Part shown: piece after piece, positions 43,536-52,276 of the stretch
Layout of the letters: each line of letters begins with the position of its first letter
Position numbering within the stretch: position 1 is the first letter of the stretch
Source of the DNA: Gammaproteobacteria bacterium
Lineage (GTDB): Bacteria; Pseudomonadota; Gammaproteobacteria; Burkholderiales; Rhodocyclaceae
Assembly: GCA_018825305.1 (NCBI GenBank)
Contig: JAHJEO010000003.1
Coordinates: 117,931-181,930 of the forward strand
Direction of reading: 5' to 3'
DNA: 64,000 bases
Notes under the pieces: model-generated
Told to the model about the DNA's origin: nothing
Database searches by the model: none
Seen by the model: only the letters and a program-made list of their open reading frames with translations
Program-made: the position numbers and the translations under genes

Positions 43536-43600
43536 GTATACTCTCCTTGATGGCTACCGCGATCTGCGTCGCGGCATGTGATGAAAAATCGTTGCGACGT

Positions 43601-44326
43601 TCAGATCTCACGGCCTTCGCCGGCCTCTTCGTGCGTCTTGCCATCGCGGATCTGGTAGATGCGCTTGAAGGTGGGAATGATCTTTTCGTCGTGGGTGACG
43701 ACGATGATGGCAGTCTGGTATTGCACCGCCATCTCGTTGAGGATGCGGACCACGGTCAGCGCGCGTTCGGAGTCGAGCGGTGCGGTCGGTTCGTCGGCGA
43801 GGATGATCGGTGCGTGGTTGGCCAGCGAGCGGGCGATGGCGACGCGCTGCTGCTCGCCGCCCGACAGCTGCGACACCTGGGCGCCGGCGCGGTGCTGCAC
43901 GTCGAGCGCGGTCAGCAGTTCCAGTGCGCGCTTTCTCGCTGCCGCGTTGTCGCTGCCGGCCAGCATCGGCAGCAGCGCCACGTTGTCGGTGACGTCGAGG
44001 AAGGGAATCAGGTAGGGCGCCTGGAAGACGAAACCGATGCGGTCACGGCGCAGCGCGCGCAGGTCGGGGATCTTCCAGCCGTCGCTGTCGCCGTCGTATA
44101 TGGTTTCACCGGCGAGTTCCATGTGCCCGCCGCTCGGTTCTATCACCGCGCCGAGGCACTTGAGCAGGGTGCTCTTGCCCGAGCCGCTGGGGCCGATCAG
44201 GCCCACCACCTCGCCGGGCCAGACGGTCATGTCCACGCCCTTGAGCGCATCGACGGCGGCATCGCCGCTGCCGTAGCGCTTCTTCAGCCCGCTGAGCCTG
44301 ATGGCCGGCTTGTTGTCCTTATCCAC
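43601..44326 (-). CDS. ABC exporter ATPase (MacB/LolD type)
   Basis: A 241-aa ATPase with Walker A (GPSGSGKST), signature LSGGEQQRVAIAR, Walker B (IILADEPT) and H-loop (VTHDE). It is the last gene of a TetR-MFP-permease-ATPase operon and overlaps the permease gene by 8 bp. Confidence 0.92.
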   Translation of the reverse strand: MDKDNKPAIRLSGLKKRYGSGDAAVDALKGVDMTVWPGEVVGLIGPSGSGKSTLLKCLGAVIEPSGGHMELAGETIYDGDSDGWKIPDLRALRRDRIGFVFQAPYLIPFLDVTDNVALLPMLAGSDNAAARKRALELLTALDVQHRAGAQVSQLSGGEQQRVAIARSLANHAPIILADEPTAPLDSERALTVVRILNEMAVQYQTAIIVVTHDEKIIPTFKRIYQIRDGKTHEEAGEGREI

Positions 44327-45521
44327 CGATGGCCTCCGCCGGGTCGATGGCGAGTGCGGCGCGGATGGCGAAGAGGCTGGCCAGCCCGCTGATGGCCATG
44401 ACTACGCCAAAGCCGGCAATGGCGTCGCCCGGCAGCAGCAGCACGTATTTCGGGAAGGCAGGCCCCCACAGTCCGGCGGCGACGCGGCCGACGAGGAAGC
44501 CGATGAGACCCAGCGCGATCGCCTGCTGCATGATCATGGCGGCGATGGTGCGGTTCCTGGCGCCGATGAGCTTGAGCACGGCGATCTCGCGCACCTTGGC
44601 CATGGTCATGGTGTAGATGATGAAGGCGATGATGGCGGCGGTGACGATGGCAAGGATGACCAGGAACATGCCGATCTGTTTCGACGAAGTGGCGATCAGC
44701 TTGGCGATGAGGATGTCTTCCATCTGCGCCTTGGTATAGGCGGTGAGCCGCTTCCAGCGGCGGATCTCGCCGGCGACGCTGTCGGGGTTGGCGCCGGGTT
44801 CGAGTCGCACCAGCACGGCATTGACGCTGCGCGCCTGCGTCGCACTGGCTTGCGCGGCTTCGAGCAGGCCCGGTACGCCGGGCCGGTTGAAGGCCGGATT
44901 GGCGGCGGTGCGCGCGCGTTCATTGATGAGCGCGTCGTTGTCCTTGAGGAACTGGATTTCCTGCGCGTCCTTCAGTGGCACGAAGATCATCGGGTCGCCG
45001 CTGGAGGACACCATGCGCCGCGTCAGGCCGACGACGGTGTAGTCGTGGCGGCGGATTTTCACGCGCTCGCCCACCCGCAGCCCCGCGCGTTCGTCGGCGA
45101 TGGCCTCGTAGTGGTGTTGCTGGATGGGGCGGCCGGCGATGAGATAGGGCGGCGCGCCGGGGCGCCCCGGGCGGTCGGCGTCCATGCCGACGATCATGAC
45201 GCGGCTTTCCTTGCCGGCATGCGCCAGCTGGATCGTCAGGTAGGCGGCGTTGCCGGTATCCGCCACGCCGGGCATGCCGGCGATGCTGCGCCAGGTATCG
45301 TCGCGCAGGGAGGAGGGCTCGGCATACGGCCCCAGGGTACCCTGCTGCACCACCCACAGGTCGGCGCCGCTGTTGTCGATCAATACCTGGCCGTCATCCA
45401 CCATGCCGCGAAAAACTCCGGCCATGGTCAGCGTGGTGCCGATCAGGAGGCCGAGGCCGATGCCGGTGAACAGGAATTTGCCCCAGCCGTGAAGGACGTC
45501 GCGGGCGGCGAGGTTGATCAT
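44319..45521 (-). CDS. ABC exporter permease (FtsX/DevC type)
   Basis: A 400-aa permease with an N-terminal helix (about 18-40), a periplasmic MacB-like domain (about 45-265) and three C-terminal helices (about 275-390). It pairs with the ATPase and membrane fusion protein on either side. Substrate unknown. Confidence 0.88.
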   Translation of the reverse strand: MINLAARDVLHGWGKFLFTGIGLGLLIGTTLTMAGVFRGMVDDGQVLIDNSGADLWVVQQGTLGPYAEPSSLRDDTWRSIAGMPGVADTGNAAYLTIQLAHAGKESRVMIVGMDADRPGRPGAPPYLIAGRPIQQHHYEAIADERAGLRVGERVKIRRHDYTVVGLTRRMVSSSGDPMIFVPLKDAQEIQFLKDNDALINERARTAANPAFNRPGVPGLLEAAQASATQARSVNAVLVRLEPGANPDSVAGEIRRWKRLTAYTKAQMEDILIAKLIATSSKQIGMFLVILAIVTAAIIAFIIYTMTMAKVREIAVLKLIGARNRTIAAMIMQQAIALGLIGFLVGRVAAGLWGPAFPKYVLLLPGDAIAGFGVVMAISGLASLFAIRAALAIDPAEAIGG

Positions 45522-46705
45522 TTTTGCGGCTGTTTGACCAGGCTGTCGACCACCTTGACGCGCGCATCCGGCGCCAAGGCCTTGCTGCTGTACACCAGCA
45601 CCGTTTCGCCGGCAGCCAGTCCGCTGAGTATTTGCACCTGGCCCTGCGCCGAACTGACGCCGGGCGTGACAGCGGCGAATTGCGCGCGGTCGTCAACCAG
45701 CTTCCACACGCCCATGGTATTGCCCTGGCGCGTCAGCGCGGCGGCCGGAATGGCGAGCGCCTTGTCGATCGGCGGCAGTTGCAGCGTGACCTCGGCCAGT
45801 TCGCCGATGGCCAGGTTTTCGGGTGGGGCGTCGAGCGCCACGTAGGCGATGCGTTCCTCGGTTACGGCGTCGCCGACCAGATCGACGCGCGCCACGCGGC
45901 CGGGCGGCGTCTTCCCGGGGGCGGAGCGCAGGGCGATGGTGGCGGGCAGACCGACCGCGAGGCCGCTGGATCGGCCCTGGTCGATGCGCACCTTGAACCA
46001 CAGCGCGTCCGGCTCGATCACCTGCACCACGGCCTGGCCGGCGACGACGGTCGATCCCGGCTCGGCCAGCCGCGCGCTGACGATGCCGTCGACCGGGCTG
46101 GTCAGCCGCAGGTGTGCGCGGCTTTTGCCGGTGCCGGCGAGCTCGGACTGGGCGCGGCGGGCGTCTTCCTTGGCCGCGGCGAGCGCGGCGGTGGCGGCCT
46201 GTTTCGCAGCCAGCGCGGCGGCGGCTTCGTGGGCCTTGGCGTCGGCCGCTTCCTGGCTGAAGAAGTTTCTGCGCCGCAGATCGGCGTAGCGCTCGGCGCT
46301 GTTCTTCGCCAGGCGGGCGCGGCTTTCGGCCTCGGCCAGCGCGGCCGCGGCGGAGTGCACCCGCTGGCTCGCGGCCGCCGCCGCGGCGGCACCGGCAGCG
46401 AGGCGCGCATCGAGGTCCACCGGTTCCATTTCGGCGAGCAGTTGCCCGGCCTGCACCTTGTCACCATGATCGACAAGCACTTTATCCAGGCGGCCGGCGA
46501 CGGTCGGGCCGACGGCGTGGCCGCGCCGCGCCTCCAGCGTGCCGATGCCGAACAGCGTGCGCTCGAGACGCATTTCCGCGGCCTTGGCCATGGTCACACT
46601 GATCGGTGCCAGTGGACCCTGCGTGGCGATGATCCAGCCGAAAGCGACGAGAAAGGCCGCGGCAAACGCGGCAAGGATGAGGTTGCGGCGAGTAAATGAT
46701 TTCAC
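45518..46705 (-). CDS. Membrane fusion (HlyD/AcrA-type) protein of an ABC exporter
   Basis: A 395-aa periplasmic adaptor with an N-terminal anchor (about 10-28), split biotinyl-lipoyl domains, an Ala-rich coiled coil (about 100-195) and beta-barrel domains (GLAVGLPATIALRS...). It links the FtsX-type permease to an outer membrane channel that is not encoded nearby. Overlaps neighbours by 4 bp on both sides. Confidence 0.9.
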   Translation of the reverse strand: MKSFTRRNLILAAFAAAFLVAFGWIIATQGPLAPISVTMAKAAEMRLERTLFGIGTLEARRGHAVGPTVAGRLDKVLVDHGDKVQAGQLLAEMEPVDLDARLAAGAAAAAAASQRVHSAAAALAEAESRARLAKNSAERYADLRRRNFFSQEAADAKAHEAAAALAAKQAATAALAAAKEDARRAQSELAGTGKSRAHLRLTSPVDGIVSARLAEPGSTVVAGQAVVQVIEPDALWFKVRIDQGRSSGLAVGLPATIALRSAPGKTPPGRVARVDLVGDAVTEERIAYVALDAPPENLAIGELAEVTLQLPPIDKALAIPAAALTRQGNTMGVWKLVDDRAQFAAVTPGVSSAQGQVQILSGLAAGETVLVYSSKALAPDARVKVVDSLVKQPQK

Positions 46706-47343
46706 GAGTGCACTCCACGAAAGCCGTCGAGCAACAGCGGGAAGACGCGGCGCGCCGCCTCACGCATGTCGAGCTGGCCGGAAAACAGCGTGCTTTGTAC
46801 CACCAGGCCTTGCACCATGCCGACGAAGATCACCGCAGCGGCTTCCTCGTCGAGGTCGGCCGGCAGTTCGCCGACGGCCTTGGCGCGGCGGACCAGCGCG
46901 ATCACCCGTTCCCGGTAGCTGCCGACAATGCCGCGTGCCAGGCCGTGCAGCGAGGAGGCGACCGGCCGCTGCAGTTCATGAAACAGGATGCGCGGCACGC
47001 CGGGATGGCCGGCGACGAAATCGACCTGGGCATGAAACAGGCGTTCCAGCAGTTCCAGTGGTTTGCCACCCCGTTCCAGCGCGTCATCGGCGACGCGTCC
47101 GAGTTGCGTGCCGAGCCAGTTGAACACTGCGTTCCAGATCGCCGCCTTGTCGGGGAAGTGGCGGAACAGGGCGCCGTGGGTGACGCCGATGCGCGCGGCG
47201 ATGGCCTGGGTGGTGATGCCCTCGGGGCCATGCTCGCGGGCGAGGTCGATAACCGCGCCCACGGCCTCCTGCCGGCGCTCCTCGGCCGAATGGCGGACGC
47301 GGGACTCGGTCGTGACGGGGTCGGCAGTTAGGGTTTCTGACAT
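46702..47343 (-). CDS. TetR-family repressor of the ABC exporter
   Basis: A 213-aa regulator with an N-terminal TetR HTH (GITTQAIAARIGVTHGALFRHFPDKAAIWNAV) and a helical C-terminal ligand domain. It heads the exporter operon and is divergent from the FmdE-like gene. The perfect palindrome AGTAACCTGTTACT in the spacer is its likely operator. Confidence 0.9.
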   Translation of the reverse strand: MSETLTADPVTTESRVRHSAEERRQEAVGAVIDLAREHGPEGITTQAIAARIGVTHGALFRHFPDKAAIWNAVFNWLGTQLGRVADDALERGGKPLELLERLFHAQVDFVAGHPGVPRILFHELQRPVASSLHGLARGIVGSYRERVIALVRRAKAVGELPADLDEEAAAVIFVGMVQGLVVQSTLFSGQLDMREAARRVFPLLLDGFRGVHS

Positions 47344-47362
47344 TTCGAGGCTTAATTAAGTA

Positions 47363-47376
47363 AGTAACCTGTTACT
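47363..47376. promoter_or_regulatory. TetR operator palindrome
   Basis: AGTAAC-CT-GTTACT is a perfect 14-bp dyad 20 bp from the tetR-type gene start and 47 bp from the divergent FmdE-like gene, so it may repress both directions. Confidence 0.65.
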
Positions 47377-47422
47377 ATCATAAACCGGTTTTGCCGATTT
47401 TCAATCTGCGAAAGGTAACGAA

Positions 47423-48037
47423 ATGCAACTTCCTGATTTTTTTGCCGCCGCGCCCATCATCCGCATGCGCGATCCGCTGGCGGAATTCCTCGGTGCCGCT
47501 GAGGGCGGCAGGCTCGAATATGGCTATGCCGACGTCGTTCGCCTTGCCGGCCACTCGTGCCCCACGGTGGCCTCGGCTTTCCTGCTGACGCGGGCGGCGC
47601 TGGCGGCGCTGTACGGCGGGGAACTGCCGGTGCGGGGCGAGATTCGCGTCGATTTCCGCGAGGCGCGCGCTGCCGGCGTTACCGGTGTCATGGCTGCAGT
47701 GGTGACGCTGATCACCGGGGCGACCGAAGATAGCGGCTTTCGCGGCATTGGCGGCCATTTCAATCGCCGCGATCGCTTGTTCTTCGGCCAGGATCTGGTT
47801 GCCGGGGAACTCCGTTTCAGCCGCCGCGACAGCGGTGCGGCGGTCGAGGTGGCGGCGCGTCTTGACAGCGTTGCCGGCGATCCGCGTGTCGGCCAGTTGC
47901 TGCCGCGCTGCCTGAGCGGGGCAGCGTCGCCAGAAGAGGCGGCACTGTTCCGCGAGCTCTGGCAGGCGCGTGTGCGGCGACTGCTGCTCGATCATGCCGA
48001 TGATCCTGCGGTCATCGTTGTTCATTCCAACGCCTGA
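47423..48037 (+). CDS. FmdE-like protein
   Basis: A 204-aa cytoplasmic protein with the FmdE-type segment GHSCPTVASAFLLTRAAL and no C-terminal zinc ribbon. FmdE proteins were first found with molybdenum formylmethanofuran dehydrogenase; the role in bacteria is unclear. The short fold with the conserved GHxCP suggests a metal or cofactor site. It shares a divergent promoter region with the TetR regulator. Confidence 0.7.
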   Translation: MQLPDFFAAAPIIRMRDPLAEFLGAAEGGRLEYGYADVVRLAGHSCPTVASAFLLTRAALAALYGGELPVRGEIRVDFREARAAGVTGVMAAVVTLITGATEDSGFRGIGGHFNRRDRLFFGQDLVAGELRFSRRDSGAAVEVAARLDSVAGDPRVGQLLPRCLSGAASPEEAALFRELWQARVRRLLLDHADDPAVIVVHSNA

Positions 48038-48041
48038 CAAT

Positions 48042-48068
48042 CGCCGTGTCGCCAGCGCCGACTTTTCA
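48042..48068 (-). repeat. Dispersed 27-bp repeat between convergent genes
   Basis: Reverse copy with two differences, covering the spacer between the FmdE-like gene and the histidine kinase gene end. Confidence 0.7.
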
Positions 48069-49373
48069 TTTCTTCGGCACCGTCAGCCATGCCTCCAGAC
48101 CACCGCCCTCGCGGTTGCGCAGCGTGATTTGCCAGCCATTGCCCGCCGCCAGTTGCCGCACGATGGCCAGGCCAAGCCCGGAGCCGCCGGTGACCGCGCT
48201 GCGCGAAGCCTCGACGCGGTGGAAGGGCTGGAACACCGCATCCATCTGCTCGGCCGGTATGCCTGGCCCGCGGTCGAGCACGCCGATGCGAATGGCGTTG
48301 GCATCGGCCACGGCAAGGAGTTCGATCGGCTGGCCGTTGCCGTAGCGCAAGGCATTCTCGATCAGGTTGCCGAGCACGCGGCGCAAGGCCGTTGGTGGTG
48401 CGGCGACATCGAGCGATCCGGCCGGGAGCTTGATCCGGACTGAGTCTGGCGCCGCACCGCTGGCAAGGTCCGCCAGCAGCGCGGCGAGGTCATTGTCGCG
48501 CGGCGCTTCGCGCTCCAGCCCGCGCGCCAGGTCGAGCACCTTGCCTATCAGCCGGTCCATCTCCTCGATGTCACTTTCCATGCGCGCGATCAGGGCGGGC
48601 GTCGGCTGTTCCGCCAGCAGCGCCAGCGCCAGCCGCATGCGCGCCAGAGGTGTGCGCAGATCGTGCGAAACGCCGGCCAGCAGGGTGGTGCGGGCGGCCA
48701 GCAATTCATCGACCTGCCGTGCCATCTGGTTGAAACGGGCGGCCAGCGCCGCCAGTTCGCGCGGCCCGGTCTCGGGCAGCAGCTCCGGCGCCTCGCCGCG
48801 ACCGACGTCGGCAACGGCTTTTTCGAGGCGGGCAAGCGGTCCGACGGTGCGCCGTGCCAGCCAGACGGCGGCGAGCAGGGCCAGCAGCAGGGCACCGCCG
48901 GCGGTTACCAGCAGGGTGCGCAGCGGCTGGGTGCCGACACGGCGCGCCGGAAAGCCGACGGCGATGCTGTTCGTGCCCAAGGGCAGGGCGCTCCAGAACC
49001 AGTCCTCGCCGTTTCGCGTTTCGCGTATCAGCGGCTGCGGGCGCCGGGTCTTGCCGGCCAGCGCTGTCTCGATGAAGTGCAGATAGGGGCCGCGCCACTC
49101 GTCGGTGTCGCCAGCGGGCGGCTGGGCGCGCAGCGACAGCAGATGGCTGCGCGCAAGTTCCACCTCGAAATCAGGCCGGGTTCCAGGCGGCAGTTCATTC
49201 CAGGTCTGGGCTGCCAGCACCATCAGGCCTGCCAGGTCGTCGGCCGAGCGGCGGGCCATCGGCGCCATCACGAAGGCGACCACGGCCGCCGCGACCAGCA
49301 GTTCGAAGACGATGAAGACGGCCGCCAGCAGCACGGCATTGTGGCGGGCCAGGCTGGCGTGTGTTGCCATCAT
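48066..49373 (-). CDS. EnvZ-type sensor histidine kinase
   Basis: A 435-aa kinase with two membrane helices (about 15-37 and 150-172) around a periplasmic sensor, HAMP, H-box AGVSHDLRTPLARMRLAL and HATPase (NALRYGNG, DRGPGIP, GGSGLGLAIV). The start overlaps the response regulator stop (ATGA). It is paired with the OmpR-type regulator; the signal is unknown. Confidence 0.92.
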   Translation of the reverse strand: MMATHASLARHNAVLLAAVFIVFELLVAAAVVAFVMAPMARRSADDLAGLMVLAAQTWNELPPGTRPDFEVELARSHLLSLRAQPPAGDTDEWRGPYLHFIETALAGKTRRPQPLIRETRNGEDWFWSALPLGTNSIAVGFPARRVGTQPLRTLLVTAGGALLLALLAAVWLARRTVGPLARLEKAVADVGRGEAPELLPETGPRELAALAARFNQMARQVDELLAARTTLLAGVSHDLRTPLARMRLALALLAEQPTPALIARMESDIEEMDRLIGKVLDLARGLEREAPRDNDLAALLADLASGAAPDSVRIKLPAGSLDVAAPPTALRRVLGNLIENALRYGNGQPIELLAVADANAIRIGVLDRGPGIPAEQMDAVFQPFHRVEASRSAVTGGSGLGLAIVRQLAAGNGWQITLRNREGGGLEAWLTVPKK

Positions 49374-50131
49374 GCGCTTTCGCCCAGCGGGTTGAACAGG
49401 TAGCCTTCGCCGCGCACGGTGCGGACGTAGGCGGGCTTGGCCGGGTCGGTCTCGATCTTGCGCCGCAGGCGCGTGACGCGGATGTCGATGCTGCGGTCGA
49501 AGGGGTCGCGCTCGAAGCCCTTGAGCAGGTCAACCAGGGTGTCGCGCGTGAGGACGCGGTTTGGGCGTTCGGTAAATGCGCGCAGCAGGTCGAACTCGGC
49601 GCTGGTGAGGCGGATCTCGGCACCGTCGCGCAGCAGCCGATGGGCAGCCAGGTCGAGAACAAAGGGGCCGAAGTGACGTTGTGCCATTGATCCAGCGGTC
49701 ATGGCCGGTACGGTGCCCGCGGTGACTGGCGCGACGCGCACGACGTTGTGGGCGCGGCGCAGCAGGGCACGCAGCCGTGCCAGCAGCTCGCGCGGACTGA
49801 AGGGCTTGGCCAGGTAGTCGTCGGCGCCGACCTCGAGGCCGACCACGCGGTCGATTTCCTCGCCGCGCGCCGAGAGCATCAGGATCGGCAGCGCCGCGCT
49901 GGCGGGATCGCCGCGCAACTGGCGCGCCAGGTTCAGTCCGTCTTCGCCGGGCAGCATCAGATCGAGCACGATGGCGTCGGGCAGGCCGGATGCCAGCGAT
50001 TCCCGCATCGCGGCGCCGTCGCCGACCGCCTCAACTGTCAGTCCGTTGACGCCCAGGTATTCGGCGAGCAGGTCGCGCAGGCCGGGATCGTCGTCGACGA
50101 CCAGGATGCGTGCGGGGGGCGGGGTACTCAT
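49370..50131 (-). CDS. OmpR-family response regulator
   Basis: A 253-aa regulator with a receiver (Asp in IVLDLMLPG, Lys in YLAKPFS) and a winged-helix DNA-binding domain (LTSAEFDLLRAFTERPNRVLTRDTL...). The ATG at 50131 removes a non-conserved upstream extension. Three 10-bp direct repeats in front of the gene look like its own binding site; mipA, divergent, is the likely target. Confidence 0.92.
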   Translation of the reverse strand: MSTPPPARILVVDDDPGLRDLLAEYLGVNGLTVEAVGDGAAMRESLASGLPDAIVLDLMLPGEDGLNLARQLRGDPASAALPILMLSARGEEIDRVVGLEVGADDYLAKPFSPRELLARLRALLRRAHNVVRVAPVTAGTVPAMTAGSMAQRHFGPFVLDLAAHRLLRDGAEIRLTSAEFDLLRAFTERPNRVLTRDTLVDLLKGFERDPFDRSIDIRVTRLRRKIETDPAKPAYVRTVRGEGYLFNPLGESA

Positions 50132-50170
50132 TGAATCAGTGTAGCGCGTCAGTCCGGCGCATCGACTGCG

Positions 50171-50200
50171 CGGAAACGCTCGGAAACAAACTGAAACGAA
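50171..50200. promoter_or_regulatory. Three 10-bp-spaced direct repeats, candidate OmpR-type binding site
   Basis: (C)GGAAAC, GGAAAC and TGAAAC recur with exactly 10-bp period, so they face the same side of the helix, as OmpR/PhoB-type regulators prefer. The site lies between the response regulator gene and mipA. Confidence 0.6.
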
Positions 50201-50281
50201 GCGATGCGGTCGGGACATGGCGGCGTTACCGCAACCCGCGATGCTGCACCCACCGAAAAATAACTACCAAGGATGCAACCG

Positions 50282-51088
50282 ATGAAACTTGCCAAGATGA
50301 CACGACCCGCTGTGGCGGCCGTGGCTATGTGGATGCTCGCCGCCAGCGCGGCGGCAGAGGGCGACATGCCCGTCAGGCGCGATGGCCTGCACGGCAGCCT
50401 CGGCCTCGGCGTTGGCGTGCGACCCGCCTACGAGGGCGCGAGCGACAAGAAGACCCGGATCATGCCGAACATAAACCTCTTCTACGGCGATACGCTGTTT
50501 CTGACCGGCATGATGGCCGGCGCCAATCTCTGGAAGCACACGACGGCGCAGGGGCTGAGCATCAATGCCGGCCCGCTGCTGGCCCTGCGCCGTGGCCGCG
50601 ACGAGGGCGACAACGCCGGACTCGCCGGCCTGGGCGACATCGACCGCAGCCTTGATGTCGGCGGCTTCGTCCGGTTTCGCAAAGGCGGCTGGCAGGCGCG
50701 GGCCGACATCCGCAAGGATGTCAGCAACGGCGACGGCGGCACCACGGTCAATCTTTCGGCCGGCTACGGCATGCCGGTCGCCCAGAAGCTGCGCCTGCGT
50801 GCCAACCTTGATACCACTTGGGCGTCGGCGGCCTACGCCAACACCTTCTATGGAATTGACGCGACGCAGGCGGCGAACTCGGGCCTCGCCCAGTACGAAG
50901 CCGGTTCCGGCATCAAGAGCGTCGGCGCCAGCCTGATGGCGGATTACGTGATCGACCGCGAGTGGGGCGCTTACGCCTCGCTGCGCTACAAGCGGCTGGT
51001 GGGCGACGCGGCCGACAGTCCCATCGTCGCCGGGTTCGGCAGTGAGAGCCAGGTCACGACCAGCGTCGGCATCAAATACCGTTTCTGA
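50282..51088 (+). CDS. mipA: MipA/OmpV-family outer membrane protein
   Basis: A 268-aa beta-barrel protein with a signal peptide (about 1-25) and a C-terminal Phe (VGIKYRF). Pattern RDGLHGSLGLGVGVRPAYEGASDKKTRIMPNINLFY is typical of MipA/OmpV. AAGGA nine bases upstream favours the ATG at 50282 over the one at 50273. MipA-like genes are commonly paired with OmpR-type systems responding to antibiotics or envelope stress. Confidence 0.9.
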   Translation: MKLAKMTRPAVAAVAMWMLAASAAAEGDMPVRRDGLHGSLGLGVGVRPAYEGASDKKTRIMPNINLFYGDTLFLTGMMAGANLWKHTTAQGLSINAGPLLALRRGRDEGDNAGLAGLGDIDRSLDVGGFVRFRKGGWQARADIRKDVSNGDGGTTVNLSAGYGMPVAQKLRLRANLDTTWASAAYANTFYGIDATQAANSGLAQYEAGSGIKSVGASLMADYVIDREWGAYASLRYKRLVGDAADSPIVAGFGSESQVTTSVGIKYRF

Positions 51089-51126
51089 CCCGGCGGAATA
51101 CGCCAACTTCACAAAGGAGCATGACC

Positions 51127-51801
51127 ATGAACATCGCGGTTGGTGGTATCGGAGGAAATTCCTCCATGATGATGCAGGGCATGGGTCGGATGCAGCGTCC
51201 CGACCCATCGAAGATGGCGGAGGATCTGTTCTCGAAACTCGACACCGGCGGCAAGGGCTATATCGAGAAGTCGGATATTCAGGCAGCCTTCCAGAGCATC
51301 CCCACGTCGAGCAGCACCAGTGCCGACGATGTTTTTGCGTCCCTAGACGGCGACAGCGACGGCAAGGTCACCCAGCAGGAGATGTCCGACAGCATCAAGA
51401 AACTGTCGGATGCCCTGGACAGCCAGTTTCAAAGCATGCGCATGGGCCGTGGCATGGGGGGCGGCATGGGTGGCATGGGCGGCATGCGGAAGGGCGGCGA
51501 CGATGCCGGCTTTACCCAGGAACAACTAAGCGTCAAGCTCGAGTCGATTGCTGGCACTACCAGCAATGGCGGCACCATGCTCTCCGGCATCATCGACAAT
51601 TTCGATAAGGTCGACACCAATGGCGACGGCAAGGTCAGCGCCGAGGAGGCCGGTGCCTACAGGCAGGCGACACAGAGCGCCACCGCGACCGCGAATGGCG
51701 GCGGCGATGCCCAGGTGATGATGCAAATCATGGATCTGGCTCGGGCCTACGGTCTCGGCGGTAGCAATGCCACCGGCGCCGGTCTGTCGCTGACGGCCTG
51801 A
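51127..51801 (+). CDS. EF-hand calcium-binding protein
   Basis: A 224-aa protein with two canonical EF-hand loops (DGDSDGKVTQQE near 77-88 and DTNGDGKVSAEE near 163-174) and one degenerate loop near 39 (DTGGKGYIEKSD). A Met/Gly-rich linker (MGRGMGGGMGGMGGM) lies in the middle. No signal peptide is obvious. AAAGGAG supports the second of two close ATGs. The cellular role is unknown. Confidence 0.85.
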   Translation: MNIAVGGIGGNSSMMMQGMGRMQRPDPSKMAEDLFSKLDTGGKGYIEKSDIQAAFQSIPTSSSTSADDVFASLDGDSDGKVTQQEMSDSIKKLSDALDSQFQSMRMGRGMGGGMGGMGGMRKGGDDAGFTQEQLSVKLESIAGTTSNGGTMLSGIIDNFDKVDTNGDGKVSAEEAGAYRQATQSATATANGGGDAQVMMQIMDLARAYGLGGSNATGAGLSLTA

Positions 51802-51857
51802 TCGACGGACGTTAAATACCGTCTCTGAACGCAAGGCCCTCGAATAAAGGACATCGC

Positions 51858-52262
51858 ATGAACGACAGACTCTCCCGCTTTGCCCTGTATGCCGTCGCCG
51901 CCGTCGCCCTGATCTTCGGTCTGATGACCATCGCCTCCGGCGGCAAGGTGTTGTTCGGAGGCGACGCGGCGCGCGCAGCGGCCGGCGACTATCTGCCCTT
52001 CGTCGTCTGGTTCAACTTCCTCGCCGGCTTCGCCTACGTCGCCGCCGGGGCGGGCCTGGCGACCGGGCAGGCCTGGGCGGCGCGCCTGGCGCTGTATATC
52101 GCGGCGGCCACCGCAATGGCATTCCTCGTCTTCGGTCTGCTCGCCCTGACCGGCACGCCATTCGAATGGCGCACGGTGGGGGCGATGACACTGCGCACGA
52201 CGCTGTGGACCGCCATCGCCTGGTTCGCCTGCAGCCGGCGCGGCACACATTGTTTTCGTTGA
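51858..52262 (+). CDS. Four-helix membrane protein of unknown function
   Basis: A 134-aa protein with four predicted membrane helices. AAAGGA precedes the ATG. No family motif recognised. It lies just before the HD-GYP gene and may be co-transcribed. Confidence 0.75.
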   Translation: MNDRLSRFALYAVAAVALIFGLMTIASGGKVLFGGDAARAAAGDYLPFVVWFNFLAGFAYVAAGAGLATGQAWAARLALYIAAATAMAFLVFGLLALTGTPFEWRTVGAMTLRTTLWTAIAWFACSRRGTHCFR

Positions 52263-52276
52263 GCGATCGCGTCGCC

